Below, one piece after another: positions 1 to 11,220 of a stretch of 64,000 bases of DNA. The position numbers and the translations under genes are program-made. Position 1 is the stretch's first letter, and each line of letters starts with the position of its first letter. The DNA comes from Symsagittifera roscoffensis (taxonomy: Eukaryota > Xenacoelomorpha > Acoela > Convolutidae). The notes below the pieces were generated by a model, which was not told the DNA's origin, did no database searches, and worked only from the letters and a program-made list of their open reading frames with translations. The stretch is from the NCBI RefSeq assembly GCF_963678635.1, contig NC_087070.1, positions 48,401,467 to 48,465,466 of the forward strand. Direction: 5' to 3'.

Positions 1-269
1 CAAACTTTTATTTGGTTTTGGAGTGTAATTACACCTGATAATTTGTGTAAGCAATCAGGTTATCCAACAGGCCAGATGTTACCTTGATGAAAATATTGAA
101 GCAAAATCCTAAAGGTTAAAAGTCCCCTCAAGAGCTCTGAAAACTGCGTCTCAACGATCTAGTCGTCTTCATAGTATGAGATCTGAGGCAAATTTAAGGT
201 CTCTCGGTGAGAAACAAAAAAATCTTCCGCTGGCAAACAGAAGAAAGAAAGGCAAATTAAGGCATCTTT

Positions 270-575
270 GAGACTGAGAGAATGGAACTGGAGAAGAGGA
301 AAATGGATGCTGGAACAACAGGACAGCATTATCACATCAGTAGAGAACAAAGTTGACTTCAATTCAAAAAATTAGCTGAAGAGAACAGAAAAAAGCTAGC
401 TGCCGCCAAAACAGCAAAAACTGAATTTCAAGAAACCTCGCCAAAACCAATGACGATACAAGCAAGCTTGAATTACCAGCTGTCAGTCAGTGATCAGGGG
501 CAAAAGGCAAACGTACTGCTGATTAAGTTGACAATACAGCAGCGGAGACTGAAATTAAACTCTGATGAATCCAAG
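270..575 (+). pseudogene. BEL/Pao gag coiled-coil remnant
   Basis: The + strand can be read as a Lys/Ala/Glu-rich helical segment, KLAEENRKKLAAAKTAK, at about 379-429. This is the kind of coiled coil found near the N-terminus of BEL/Pao gag proteins. It lies about 0.6 kb upstream of a clear BEL/Pao pol on the same strand, which supports the call. Stops occur on both sides, and no capsid domain or zinc knuckle is readable. Position and composition are seen; the gag assignment is inference. Confidence 0.4.
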
Positions 576-1174
576 CTTTAATGCTTTCCCTGCGATGATC
601 AATTCAACAGTTCTAGTTGGTTCGGCTGCTTCAAGTTTTGCTGATATAGTTTGCTCTTTATCTCACGATAGCGTATCATTTTTCGCAATGCCAACAGCAG
701 CCTCTGGCGTTTTATTCTTACTCAAAGCAGTTTGTCGGTAGTTTCTATTTTTACATTGTTTGGGCTGTCATATTTGCAAGTTGTTCGGCTGTCTTCCAAT
801 CCGTACAGCTGTAATTATGCAGTTAATGATGTTTTTCCCAAAATACATCTTTCATTCGATCCGTCAATGAGCCTGAGAGCAGCTTCTGCTTCAAACTTCG
901 CAATTAATTTGGATTCTTTTGCTTTACAAAAACATGAATAGCCGAACATTTCCTTAGCAAATTCCCTCAAGCACTCAATCGTCCTACTTTGGTTTTAACA
1001 ACCAACCTAGAATATCGAACAGGGTGCCTGCTGCTAGTCGATTTTTTTAGGATCTAACAATAGCAATTTCATTTAAAATGCCGGGCCGGTAAACATGAAC
1101 GCTTTTACACCCTTCACAAGCGGTGGCGCTTAATATTATACTGCACCTCAAACTTTGCCACGATATCTGCCTGG
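576..1174. other. Unassigned stretch between gag and pol remnants
   Basis: Short open frames occur on both strands (732-941 +, 1047-1253 -), but none shows a recognisable motif. In an intact BEL/Pao element the rest of gag and the aspartic protease would lie here. I cannot read either, so this part has been replaced or has decayed past recognition. Confidence 0.4.
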
Positions 1175-1700
1175 CTTCCAACAGCCTGCTCACAGCCTTT
1201 GAACAAGCACTAAAGTAAAGACGATTCTCTACGACTCGATTATCAGAAAACAATAACTGACGACCTCAAAAAGGATTATGTCATTCAAGTTGAACCGCAT
1301 GATCCAAAAACGCCCCGTAACCGTGAGTGGTACTTACCGCACCACCCAGTCATCAATCCAAACAAATCCGGAAAAAACCGTAGAGTATTAAGCGAAGCGT
1401 CCAATTTCATGAGTTTTTGTTCAACAAATCGCTTCTTGTTGATCCAGACTCGTTGCAAAGCTTGCTGTATGTCCTTTTTCGTTTTCTTCAACATAATTTA
1501 ACTATATCCGCAGACATCGAGGGAATGTTTCTCCAAGTGGGAGTTCTTCCCGAAGACCAACCATCTTTGCGTTTTCAGTAGTTTCAAGACCCATCAACAG
1601 AAGTGGTAGAATATCAAAACACTCGTCATATATTTGAAGCACGTAACTCATCAACGTGCGCTAACTCGGCAATACAGCAGACAGCTAAGGATAATTTAAT
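1175..1700 (+). pseudogene. BEL/Pao reverse transcriptase, N-terminal part
   Basis: Broken frames on the + strand give, in order, a segment with WYLPHHPVINPNKSGKNRRV (about 1338-1387), then ADIEGMFLQVGVLPEDQPSL (about 1511-1570), then RHIFEAR and CANSAIQQTAKDN (to about 1695). These are the fingers and palm blocks of BEL/Pao RT: the VxNPNKPGKxRxV entry, the ADIExMF aspartate motif and the region before the second palm motif. Several frameshifts separate the blocks. The YVDD-equivalent motif is not visible, so part of the palm is missing. It cannot encode a working polymerase. Confidence 0.85.
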
Positions 1701-1785
1701 TGTTTGATTTTATCAGTAAAATTGCTGAGATCTCAAGGAAGCTAAACCGGAAAATAAGAGAAATCGAAAATAAAAAGAATTATTT

Positions 1786-2109
1786 GTGAGTCCCGATAGC
1801 TCGTCGCATCTCCTAGTCCTGAAATGGGATCTTATAAAAAATACCCTGGTAATAAGTCGAGGTGTAAGTCGTGAGCTGCAGCGTGAGATTCCGCATCGAA
1901 CCAAACTCAGTTTTGTGCCATCAGTGTTTGACCCAATTGGCCTTGTTGCGCCATTTATGGCACAAGCCCGTCTCCTGTTCAAGGAAAAAAACGAAATTTG
2001 GCGCCTCAAAAGTCAAAATTGGGACAATCTTTTGCCTGTTGATATTAAACTCAAGTTTTGCAACGGCACTCAGGCCTATCAACTTGCTAGGAAAAGCGAC
2101 TAACATTCG
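1786..2109 (+). pseudogene. BEL/Pao pol, RT C-terminal (Peptidase_A17-annotated) region
   Basis: An open frame of about 105 codons carries LVLKWDLIKNTLVIS, then SFVPSVFDPIGLVAPFMAQA and WRLKSQNWDNLLP. This is the connection region that follows RT in BEL/Pao polyproteins, which databases often label Pao retrotransposon peptidase or A17. The usual order RT, this block, RNase H, integrase is kept. The frame ends in a stop just before the RNase H part. Confidence 0.88.
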
Positions 2110-2119
2110 CGCTTACTGC

Positions 2120-2609
2120 AGTGCGCCTATAGATATCATAGAACTACACATGTTTGGCGACAGTTCTCTCGAAGTCTTTTGAGCGGTTAGGTTTCTTCAG
2201 AATCTCAGTAGACCGAGGTCAGTTTCTTTTCATAAAGGATTGTGTTGCTCAAACGAAAGCCTTATCTATATCCAAACTCGAACTGGATGCCGCCTTGTTG
2301 GCTACTTGGCTTAAAGAAGACATTCAAAAGGCCTCGAACATTCAGATAGCTCATAAATTCATGTGGTCTGACAGTAAAACTGTCTTACAGTGGCTCCACA
2401 CAGATGATAAGAAACCTGTCTTCGTAGCCAAAAGAGTTAGTGAGATCTTAGAATCAATAACCGTAGATGAGTGGTACCACGCACCAACCGCTGATAATCC
2501 CGCAGACACAGGTACACGTGGGATGGCAGCCAAAGCGCTTCGTGAAAACTGTTGGGTCAAGGGACCCATTTTCTTCAAACTTCTCTCTGGCCAATTTCAC
2601 CGTCTTTAG
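2120..2609 (+). pseudogene. BEL/Pao RNase H-like domain
   Basis: A frame open from about 2154 to 2609 reads ISKLELDAALLATWLKEDIQ, then KFMWSDSKTVLQWLH, VFVAKRVSEILE and NPADTGTRGM. These are the diagnostic blocks of the BEL/Pao RNase H-like domain: the E in KLEL, the D in WSDS and the ADNPAD(A/T)GTRG end block. It is the best preserved part of this element. It follows the A17-like block by a short frame change and runs into the linker before integrase. Confidence 0.9.
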
Positions 2610-3215
2610 ATGTTGTAAGTAAAACACACCTCAAAGAATCAGCTGCCGACTTTGTTGGAATCTTTCTACTTGTTAACAAATCAGATGCAAAAGCCGATAA
2701 ACCTACCAAAAAATGGGACAATTTTAGCTCTTTTCTTAAGCTCTTGAAAATAGCAGCACATGTTGCAAGGCTCATCCGTAGACACGCCCACTTCTGTTTG
2801 TCTGCTAGATGTGTAGCCGACTCTTCGGAGCTTGAATTAGCCGAGGAAAAACTCCTTCAGTTCTCCCTAATCGGTTTATCCCGGCAGAAATCAAACTGCT
2901 CGACAGCGACCAATCTGTAAGGAAGTCTAGTCGAATTCCCCAACCATAAAACCAAATGGTGTTTTACGCTCAACTGGTCGCATTCGTTGCCTTGTTGAAA
3001 CCAGCTTTGAAGCAAAACATCCTCTGATACTAGATCGTTGTCACCATCTAGTTAAACTTTTCATTCGCTATCTTCATCTCAAGTATCATCATCAGCCGTT
3101 TGATTATAAGCGCGCAGTCATCCAATCTCGAGTCGCTGACTTGTAACTTAGATCAACCCTTCGTGAGGTCGAAAACAGTTGCGTTCCAATTGAAAGCGCA
3201 AAGCTAACGGCGTCA
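2610..3215 (+). pseudogene. BEL/Pao linker and integrase zinc-binding region, degraded
   Basis: After RNase H, broken frames read a Lys-rich stretch (about 2690-2890), then LRSTGRIRCLVE (about 2964-3000), HPLILDRCHHLVKLFIRYLH (about 3021-3080) and HHQPFDYKRAVIQSR (about 3086-3130). In BEL/Pao integrase the HH...C..C zinc finger lies in this block. The histidines are visible; the cysteine pair is not clean. Stops and frameshifts are frequent. Confidence 0.75.
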
Positions 3216-4062
3216 ACTCCATGATGTCGGATCTCCCTCTAAAACGCTTAGGGTACCAAAAACCTGCCTTTTTTACTGAAGAGTTGAGCATTTTTGCCCG
3301 TTTTTTGTATCTTCCGTAGGAAATCAGAGAAGCGGCGTGGCTTTCTTTTTACTCGCATGACGACACGATTGGCCATATGAAGCTGTACGTTCTATGGATG
3401 ACAGTTCGTGCGTCATGGGTATTGAGAGGTTTATTGCCCGCCGAGGATATCTGTCTGTCATCTGGTCGGACAATGGCACAGACTTCGTGGGTGCCGAGAA
3501 GGAATTTATACAGTGCATTCGAACTTGGAATCAGCAGGCTCCCAGCCGCTTAGTACACAAAGTCATAAAGGAGAAATCCAATCCACTAAGTGCGACACAT
3601 CATGGTGGCTCGTGGGAGCGCCTGGTAAGGTCCTGCGAGCGTGCATTCTAATCGATACTAGGATACCGCAAACTAACGCCAGAACTACTCGAAACAACAT
3701 TGTGCTTTCTTTAGATGCGCAAACACTGACTCCGACAAACAGTGATTCTGATACTTTGGAAGCTATTACGCCTATCCACTTCCTGTTTGAGCAGTCAAGT
3801 GCGACATACCCTACACTGAGTTTTGAGAAAGAGATCCACCATAGAAAACGGTTTCTGCGTGTGCAGGCATATGCAAAAGCAGTTTGGTGACAATGGCTAG
3901 GTGAATATGCACCAAGTCTCAATAAGCGAGCCAAGTGGCACTCTTCTGCAGAACAGGAACTCAAGACAGGTGATTTAGTCCACCAAACCCCAAAAATATT
4001 ATCCTTTAGCCGGCATAAGAAAACTCAATTTCGGAAAAGACGGTATAATCCGATCCACCGTA
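3216..4062 (+). pseudogene. BEL/Pao integrase catalytic core and C-terminus
   Basis: The first clear block, GIERFIARRGYLSVIWSDNG followed by TDFVGAEKE (3418-3504), holds the second catalytic Asp of the D,D,E triad. HHGGSWERLVRSC (about 3599-3638) holds the Glu. Further on are LEAITPIHFL (about 3760-3787), RKRFLRVQAYAKAVW (about 3842-3886) and KWHSSAEQELKTGDLV (about 3932-3979), the usual end of BEL/Pao pol. The first Asp region (about 3240-3370) is scrambled. Two or more frameshifts prevent a continuous product. No LTR could be paired around this element. Confidence 0.88.
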
Positions 4063-4817
4063 CTAAAAATTTTGAATACTGACATTAACATGCGCTAAAC
4101 TCGCGTCCATCCTCGCTTCTTTTGTGGGCGGAGGATGTTGCGCGAGAATACAACAGCGAGTAAACTGTACTAAATTAGGACCAGTTGGCCAAGCGCTCTT
4201 GAAAAAATCCTGATTTTTGACCAGACCGGTTCGGCGCGGGTTTGAGTCCACCAAAAAAACCAATGTTTTTCTACCCAAATCAAATGTTTAATTAAGTAAA
4301 ACTTTAAAAAAAAAACGTTTAAAAAATGACCTTGTTTGACCTTGTCTGACAATCTATTCCCGTTTTAAGTGATTTACTTTATATCACAAAATGGCGGCTA
4401 GTGTTAACACGTTTTAGTTGTGACTTTGTCGATTTTGTTAAAATATTAAGACAATAATTATCACTAATTTCTGCGATTTCTGCCGTTTCCGGATTGAACT
4501 CACTTTCTTCATATCCTTGAATGCTTAAAAAAGTCTTTTGAGTTGAGGGCGGTCACAGCTTCCTTTTTATCTCCAAAAACCTGTCACAGTTTACCCAAGT
4601 GGAGCTAGATCTGAAAACCTGAAATTCCGATTGCCCATTTAATCTTTCGTCAAAATGTATATTTTTTTCCTGTGTTAATGCTTATTTTTTGTTTTCTTAT
4701 TAAAAATTTTTTTTAAGAAGATAAAAAAAGATATTTTATTTTCCAGAAAATTGTTACTGGTAATACATTTTTCTTAAAATTAGATCAGATGATGAATAGT
4801 ATTTAGCAAGATCAGCA
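4063..4817. other. No gene seen
   Basis: AT-rich DNA with short A and T runs (about 4300-4327 and 4680-4735). Minus-strand frames at 4063-4352 show no recognisable motif. No repeat partner was noticed in the window. Confidence 0.5.
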
Positions 4818-5569
4818 GAATTTTTTTTCAAATGTGATTGACAAGTTTGCTTTTTCCATGACCGACATGTTTGCTAATTCCATTTATTAGGATGGCTGGA
4901 CAGTGCTGGTGACTGATAATGAGTGCATTTATGACTAGAAGACTTGTCTTGACGAGAAGAGTTGTCTTTTCGATCGAAAGTAGAGTTTTAATCGCACCCG
5001 CAAAATTTCTTATGATATTTTCTATTTCATCTTGAAATGTCAAAACTTGATCTTTAATTACTCCGGGTTTTTTCACTATGACATTTCTTTAAGTTTTTTT
5101 TGTCAAGGGCAATTGGGGCAATTTATATCATCTTTTCTACCATTTTTTGAACTGAAGACGAAACATTCTGTTTTTTCAGCATTAAGTTGAAGTAAGTGTC
5201 TCCGAAAGTTTTCTGAAGAAAAATTGCAATTTTTATCAAGATCTCGTGGCACAATTTCAAGGTTTTTGTCATCAGAGAAAAGAATTGTGTCACCTGCCTA
5301 TTGCACTACTTTTCATGTGTTAGTTAGTTGATGTCACGATCAGCGATGTACAGGTTGAAAAAGAGAGGTCTCATTACAGTGCCTTGTGGGACACCATGAA
5401 TTGAGATCCAGTTTGATTCAATGTTATCAGTTAAAGTTTTGTGAACTCAGTCGTTTTTGAAAGAATTTACCGAGTCTATACTAGGTTCAAAAAATATTTG
5501 TTTGAATTTTTGTTTTAAAAGGTCATGGTCAATTGAATTAATGCCTTCGACAGGCTTAATAATGAGCAA
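4818..5569 (-). pseudogene. LINE reverse transcriptase fragment (copy A)
   Basis: Reading the minus strand from the gap edge, frames give GINSIDHDLLKQKFKQIFF (RT block with the first palm Asp region), then SIHGVPQGTVMRPLFFNLYI (about 5405-5345, the PQG block), then FSDD (about 5280), the equivalent of the FADD catalytic doublet. They continue into LNAEKTECFVFSS (about 5195-5155) and a C-terminal frame at 4828-5076. Order and spacing match the RT of LINEs of the CR1/L2/Jockey type. Frameshifts and stops separate the blocks. The right side runs into the gap, so the 5' part may be hidden there. Confidence 0.8.
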
Positions 5570-5769
5570 NNNNNNNNNNNNNNNNNNNNNNNNNNNNNNN
5601 NNNNNNNNNNNNNNNNNNNNNNNNNNNNNNNNNNNNNNNNNNNNNNNNNNNNNNNNNNNNNNNNNNNNNNNNNNNNNNNNNNNNNNNNNNNNNNNNNNNN
5701 NNNNNNNNNNNNNNNNNNNNNNNNNNNNNNNNNNNNNNNNNNNNNNNNNNNNNNNNNNNNNNNNNNNNN
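5570..5769. other. Assembly gap, 200 N
   Basis: Exactly 200 N, which suggests a fixed or estimated scaffold gap rather than a measured length. It lies inside or next to the RT of LINE copy A. Any open frame spanning the N run is artificial. Confidence 0.99.
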
Positions 5770-5965
5770 TGCCTGGAGGCATATTCCTAAATAGCAGTAC
5801 TGCTCATCGAGAAGGATATCCTGGATAGTAAAGAAAAGACAGCCAGCATCAGCTCAACAAAAAAATTAATTTAAGGGCTGACGTTGAATCATTAATTTAA
5901 AGAGGTCCTGATTGTCTTTTAGGTAAAATTTGAAAACACTTTACATAAAATATCAAACAGCTAAC

Positions 5966-7800
5966 TTAAGGCATCTCATGTATGTTAGCAGGTATCAAGT
6001 CATTTTGTTTTAAATAGTTAAAAGCCTTCGCAATTCTAACTGTAAGTGATCTCTGTTTAGCGGGAGAAGAAAAAATGGTCACTTTAATTACGCCTTTTGC
6101 TTTGCTTCTGGTACATAATTCATTTTTTTTGGAGTAAATCTGAGACATGAAACCATTTTTTTGTCCAATTGCGATTCCATAAACAAGTATTTAAACGTCT
6201 CAAAAAGTAAAAATCAAAAACAGTCAGCTATGTGTTTTCGTCCACAAATTTCCTTGGTTGATTCATATCTACGTTTGAAATAATTTGCTCTCGAGATTCT
6301 TTTTTGTAATTTAATTACCTCGGTAAGGTGAGATTGGAATGTTTTGCCCTATAATCTAAATTGTAGAAAATTGCTTAAGTTCTAAAAAAAGTTATTGTAG
6401 GAATTACATATGCTTCGTAAAAACGAAGCATCTGCTGCTTGGAAATAATGTACTTAGTTTTCCAGACAATGCCACAAAATTTAGTTAATTTTTGCACACA
6501 TGTTCAATGTGAAGTTAGAAATTAAGTTTGTTTACAACAAATATGCCTAAATATTTACATACATTTGCTTTTTGAACTGATGTACGATAAGCAAAGTTTT
6601 CTTCTGAAAAATTACTACCAAATTAGCAAAATTTTTTATTTGAGTTTTTTTAGGGTTGACATTAGGACTATTTGTTTTGAGCTATCTATCCAATTTATTT
6701 AACGAGCAATTTTTGGAAGATCATTTAGATATATTTAAAACAAAAACGGACCTAAGACTGACCCTTCCGGTACTCCACATGGCATAGTGCGCCTGGAAGA
6801 CATTTGTTTGACAGTTTGAACATATTGAAATCGGTTTGTAAAGTAACAATTCAGAAGACAATGAACCCGACCTCTATAGCCGTATTTTTCCAATTTTGCC
6901 AAAAAAAAACATCATGATTTATGGTATCAAATGCTTTTTGAGATCAACAAAGCTTGATTGCCTAACCAACTTTTTGTCACATCCATCTATGATAGATTCT
7001 GTAAACTCGATCATTGCGTCCACGCATGAAATTTTTTTTTAAATCTAACCTGTTTCCAGAAAAAATCTTCTGTTTTTTAGCAAAGGTAAACATTCTATTG
7101 AGAACTTTCCGTTCGTAATTGTGCAGAGTGAACTGAGTAAACTAATAGATCTATAGTTTTTCGGAGGTTCTTTTAAAACACCCTTAAAAAGAGGCTTGAT
7201 TCTTGCAATTTTGAAGCCTTGCAAAAACAAACCACTGTTGATGCATTTGTTGAAAAGGCTGCAATTCTTACAGAAATTACAGGCAGCGATAATTTTATAG
7301 TTTTGTTAATTATGCCATCATTACCTTTAGAATCTTTGTTTTCAACATATATATGGTCTTTCCAATTGCTCTGAGGGTAATATCATTGAAAACCATTGTT
7401 TTTCCATCCGATCTACATAACCCCGCTTGTTTATAATCGAATCCAGTATTCTTCAGTTTCTAGCCAATTGAGGCAAAAAGTTCATAAAAAACATCAGCAT
7501 GTGAAGTTTCCTTTGCAAAACTCAAAAAAGACCTAAAACGGCGTTTCTGAATTTCACCGTTTCCAACTTTTTGTTGAGATACATTTTTTTTTCATTTCTT
7601 TTTACCTTGGTTGTTGAAATTCTAGCTTGAGCAAATATCAGTTTTTTCGATTCAGTAGAACTTTGTACCAATTTTTTGAAAAGCCGATCGGTTTTTTTGA
7701 TGATTTTTTTGGTTGAATTGACAACCCGTGACTGTTTTTGTCATTTCGACTTTTTTAAGGCCGCGAAACGATCAATTGTTGAAACTATGGTATCATTTAA
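5966..7800 (-). pseudogene. LINE reverse transcriptase and C-terminus (copy B)
   Basis: On the minus strand a Lys-rich EN-RT linker (about 7800-7330) is followed by KIARIKPLFKG and PPKNYRSISLLSSLC (7210-7120, the entry block of LINE RT), then CVDAMIEFTESIIDGCDKKL (about 7022-6963), then PCGVPEGSVLGPFLF (about 6785-6735). The C-terminal block KKNELCTRSKAKG...VRIAKAFNYLKQNDL is at about 6130-5990. This is the order of a CR1/L2/Jockey-type LINE ORF2. A readable FADD block is missing and there are many stops. It is upstream of copy A in the same orientation, so these are two separate copies. Confidence 0.8.
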
Positions 7801-8049
7801 CAGACACAATTTCTCATTGGGATCACTAAGCTTATAAAAATTCTGACAATTTGTTTACTAAGAGCAATAAAAACTTATAAGTCTTAATGTCACGCGAAAG
7901 ATTTTTCAGATTTCTATAGAAGTGTTATTGATTTTCTTGCGGATCAATATTCAAGTAACCAGATATGAATGAGGGAAAAAAATCGGAAAAATGAAAACCC
8001 AAGGTTTTTACGTTGGCATCAAAAATAGCAATTAAATGATCAATACATT

Positions 8050-8640
8050 TACTCGATTTAGGAGCAATGCCAGTTGGATCGCTATTCGAAATATGCGCAC
8101 CACAGCTCTTAATTTGATTATTAAGAGATCTAAAAATTGGCTTGCAGTCTAGAATGTCAATATTAAATTAGCCACAAACAAAAAAATTAATTTTCAGAAA
8201 TTTCAAGTACAGAAGTAACTCTCAAATTGATTCAAAAGATCCTCTTTTTTGTTCTGTGGTGGTTCATAGACGAAAGAGTTGTCGGTCTTGACTACCTTAA
8301 ACACAATAGATATGTTAATGCATTCGAAATTAACCTCTACATTTTTTAACTGAAAAGTCACATCATCGCGCACATAAAACGCTCCACCACCTCGATGATA
8401 TTTTCGAAGCTTAGAAATTGAGGGATGATAGCCATCAAGATGATAGAGACTCAGATAATCATTATTACACTGCCAGGTTTTGATCTAACTAAATTATATT
8501 CTATAATGATTTGGTCATGATGGCATCTAATCGACCTTATATTTAAAATATATAGAAAAAAGTGCCTTTTAAGTTGCCCATATGAGGTTCTTTTACATTT
8601 CTCGCCACATCAAACTAAAACCTTCGGTGAAATTGATTAA
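8050..8640 (-). pseudogene. LINE APE-type endonuclease (copy B)
   Basis: Minus-strand frames give a start block resembling NIRSIRCHHDQIIIEY (about 8550-8500), then NDYLSLYHLDGYHPSISKLR (about 8465-8405), RKYHRGGGAFYVRDDVTFQL (about 8408-8349) and NVEVNFECINISIVFKVVK (about 8345-8290). The HRGGG(V)AFYVR block is a hallmark of the APE-like endonuclease of non-LTR retrotransposons, which nicks target DNA. It is directly upstream of the linker and RT of copy B, giving one EN-RT ORF2. The frame is broken. Confidence 0.82.
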
Positions 8641-8657
8641 AATTATTTGTTTGCGTT
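8586..8657 (+). repeat. 72-bp dispersed direct repeat, copy 1
   Basis: Matches 9995-10066 at about 69 of 72 positions by eye. This copy lies at the 5' edge of the LINE copy B endonuclease (read on minus), so the second copy may be a scrap of another LINE. Confidence 0.9.
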
Positions 8658-8769
8658 TTCTGTTACTGATTCTTCTTCATTTAGCGCTTCCGATTTTTTT
8701 CAAAACTCAATTTTTTGAGGCCTGATCATCGAAACTCAATATTTCTTGCTATAAACTCCTCTCTGACTA

Positions 8770-9232
8770 TCTCCTCGAAAAACCAGGAGTTGAGTTGGTT
8801 ATTAGTTGAGCACCCATATGGCTACCAGTATTGTAGTTTTTATAAACTGCTTGAGGATAGTTGTGAGATCCTGGTCGATTGTGACTGATCTGTTTTTTGG
8901 CTGCAATATTAGCTAGTTGTTTCACTCCAGCACGATTATTTACACTTTGGGAATAAAAAGAGCCGTATGGTCTCTACCAAAAAAAGTTCTCTTGGCAGTT
9001 ATGAGTCCTTGTAAAAAGATTCACGTCATTGCATTTCCTTTTAATTTCAATATCTGATTTCGACAATAAACTTTTCCCTGATAACCATTCTGCCCAGATA
9101 ACATACGCCTCTTTCCAAAAATTGCATCTTTGTCCGAAAGTAGACAAAATTCAAAATAATTGGAACGTTCTTACAAGAATCCTTGCGCGACGGATTAGCA
9201 TGACATGCATTGACAGCACCCGGTGTTAACAC
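8770..9232 (-). pseudogene. Probable LINE ORF1 remnant (copy B)
   Basis: The minus strand from 9232 reads KNVPIILNFVYFRTKMQFLE, which resembles the (R/K)PIIVKFxxxRTK block near the C-terminus of LINE ORF1 nucleic-acid-binding proteins. It lies just upstream of the endonuclease in the same orientation, where ORF1 is expected. Past about 9047 the frame breaks. The family match is a short motif only, so the call is tentative. Confidence 0.4.
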
Positions 9233-9780
9233 ATAGCCACCAAATTAATGGTACTTTAGGTAGCACATGTCGGAAATTAAGTTGAGGGAAAATGGGATGA
9301 TATGATAATTCAAAAAAAATAAGCAATCTTTGCTCGAATATCTTTCCTGAAAATTACTCGCTTTTTGAGATCAAAAACAATGTTTTTTGAGTCAACTATT
9401 GACCACCATTGACCATAAAGACCTAAAAGACCAAAAAGACCAACATTAGTTCTAAAAATTAGAGCTTTGAGTGAAATTTTTACTTTTCTAATCCAAATTA
9501 CGCTACTGATAAATGACATTTTTGTTGGGTGTTTCTTCTTGCCTTAGTGAGTATCATTATTATAACTGAAAACTGAACCAATATGATTATTAAACTAGTT
9601 AGAAAAAACCTCGCGGCAGCCTCGTAACTAATTTGACATTTTTAGGGTTAAACAAAATTTTTCGAGGAAAATGTTTTCAACAATTACTGTAGCGCCGAGG
9701 CTAGCTCCATTTACAAACAAAACTTTCGAAAATTGAGCCAAAAATTGTCATTGACAGCGGAAAGTAGTCATTTCAGCAAC
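9233..9780. other. No gene seen
   Basis: AT-rich DNA. The minus-strand frame at 9310-9519 has no recognisable motif. No repeat partner was noticed. Confidence 0.5.
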
Positions 9781-9994
9781 CAGCGGATTAGGGGGGTGGA
9801 GGGGTGGGGGTGTTTGCCCTGATTTTGCCTTTTGTCGTGTTTTTTTTAATTAACCTGCGGCGCAGAAGGTTTGGTCAAAATGGGGTCAAAATAAGTGATT
9901 TGGGAGAGCTCAGAAAAAAAATCAATTTAGTCGACATAAAAAAGGTCAACAAAATTTTTAAAAATTTTTTGAAAATCCACCCTCGCCCCGAAAA
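9781..9994 (+). mobile_element. Truncated hAT-like MITE (third copy)
   Basis: It starts with a shortened form of the terminal repeat seen at 34895 and 36060 (CAGCGGATTAGGGGGG) and then carries the inner block CTGCGGCGCAGAA with following TTTGG(T/C)CAAAAT, as in the two longer copies. About half the interior is deleted. It ends abruptly at the 72-bp repeat, without the right terminal inverted repeat. Confidence 0.7.
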
Positions 9995-10066
9995 GGTTCT
10001 TCTACATTTCTCTCCACATCAAACTAAAACCTTCAGTGAAATTGATTAAAATTATTTGTTTGCGTT
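9995..10066 (+). repeat. 72-bp dispersed direct repeat, copy 2
   Basis: Partner of 8586-8657, same orientation, three mismatches by eye. It directly abuts the truncated right end of the MITE at 9781-9994. Confidence 0.9.
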
Positions 10067-10680
10067 CTAGTCAGCCATTGAAGTTTCGTTGAATTAGATA
10101 CCACTTTGAAGATTGGGATACTTTTGATACCGAGAGGAGCCCGCATTTATTCTATATTTTTTACTTACTTTTTAGGTTAATCGTAGCAAAAACCAAGAAA
10201 TAAACAGAAATTTTTGTTTCAAAAGTTCAAGTTTTGTGTCGATAGAATTTTTCTGATATTTTTTTATTGATCAAAAAAGGTTGAATGTGTATACAAATTT
10301 TGTTTTAGATGGTTGAAACGCTGAGCGGAGTTTTCCTCGTGAAGGTAATTCAAAACTTTGCACGTTTTGAGGTACCATTTGAACCATAGTCTGATATAAA
10401 ACAAGCACCTCAATTTCCATCCGTAGCGTTGAGCACACTCAAAATTGCGACACTCTCAAGTTGCGATAAAATAGTTCAGTTCAGTCCGTAATTCCAAACC
10501 GGAGAGCAGATCTTACTACGGATCCAACTGAAACCACCTAAAAATAGGCTCGGAGGGTTATGAAACCTCCATACAAAAAGAACATAAATAAGAGACTTGG
10601 GATCATCAATAATAGGAGTGACCCACTGAGAACATCGCTTTATTAGTAGTTGTTCCGACCATACGCAAAATCAGCAACAA
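10067..10680. other. No gene seen
   Basis: Unassigned AT-rich DNA with no open frame of note and no repeat partner noticed. Confidence 0.5.
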
Positions 10681-11220
10681 GGAATAATCACCGAAATGGG
10701 TCAAGTGAGATATATATCATATTAAAGCCCTTTCAGTCGTAACTCGAACGACATTTTGAAATTTTGAATTTTTTCTAGTGTCGAGAAAAAAGCGGTTTGA
10801 TGTTTTTGATTTTTGGTCTAATTTCGAGCTAAAAAGCTGACCGTGTATGCTTACAATTGCTTATTTAAGCTTCACTTAAGCAATGCAAACTTAGTTTTAC
10901 TCAAGTAAGGGTAGTTTTAAGAGTTTTTAGCGCAACTCTGAGAATAAAAACTAGAAAATTCAAAAATTTTTAAACTTTTTAAAAATTTTTCTAGTCAATT
11001 TTCTTCAAAAATTGTTTTCCAGTTGACCTATTTTACTATGACTCTGAAACATGTCTAAATTTAGTTTTTTCGTTTATCACAATATGCAGAAAAGAATGGC
11101 ACTAATTTCAAAAAAAAAGTTTGTATTTGTTAAGACTAGTCGCAACAATCTGTGCTAATTACACAGTAACCTTCTATCCTTGTTTTTTTCTTTTTTTTTC
11201 CGCGCACAATTAGGTACCAC
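10681..11220 (+). repeat. ~540-bp diverged tandem repeat, unit 1
   Basis: Shares an ordered series of blocks with the next unit: a start resembling GATATATATCATATTAAAGC then CCTTTCAGTCGT, a (T/C)AGTGTC(G/A)AGAAAAA block, an ACTTAGTTTTA block, and an end with TGTGCTA(A/C)TT(A/G)CACAGTAACC then TATCCTTGTTT. No coding frame is visible. A third copy lies inverted around the Gypsy element insertion site. Confidence 0.75.

Noticed and set aside
3563-3964. 133-codon minus frame
   Set aside because: Antisense of the BEL/Pao integrase, whose motifs are clear on the + strand.
5447-5828. Open frames spanning the N run, also 36695-36961
   Set aside because: They exist only because N is not read as a stop.
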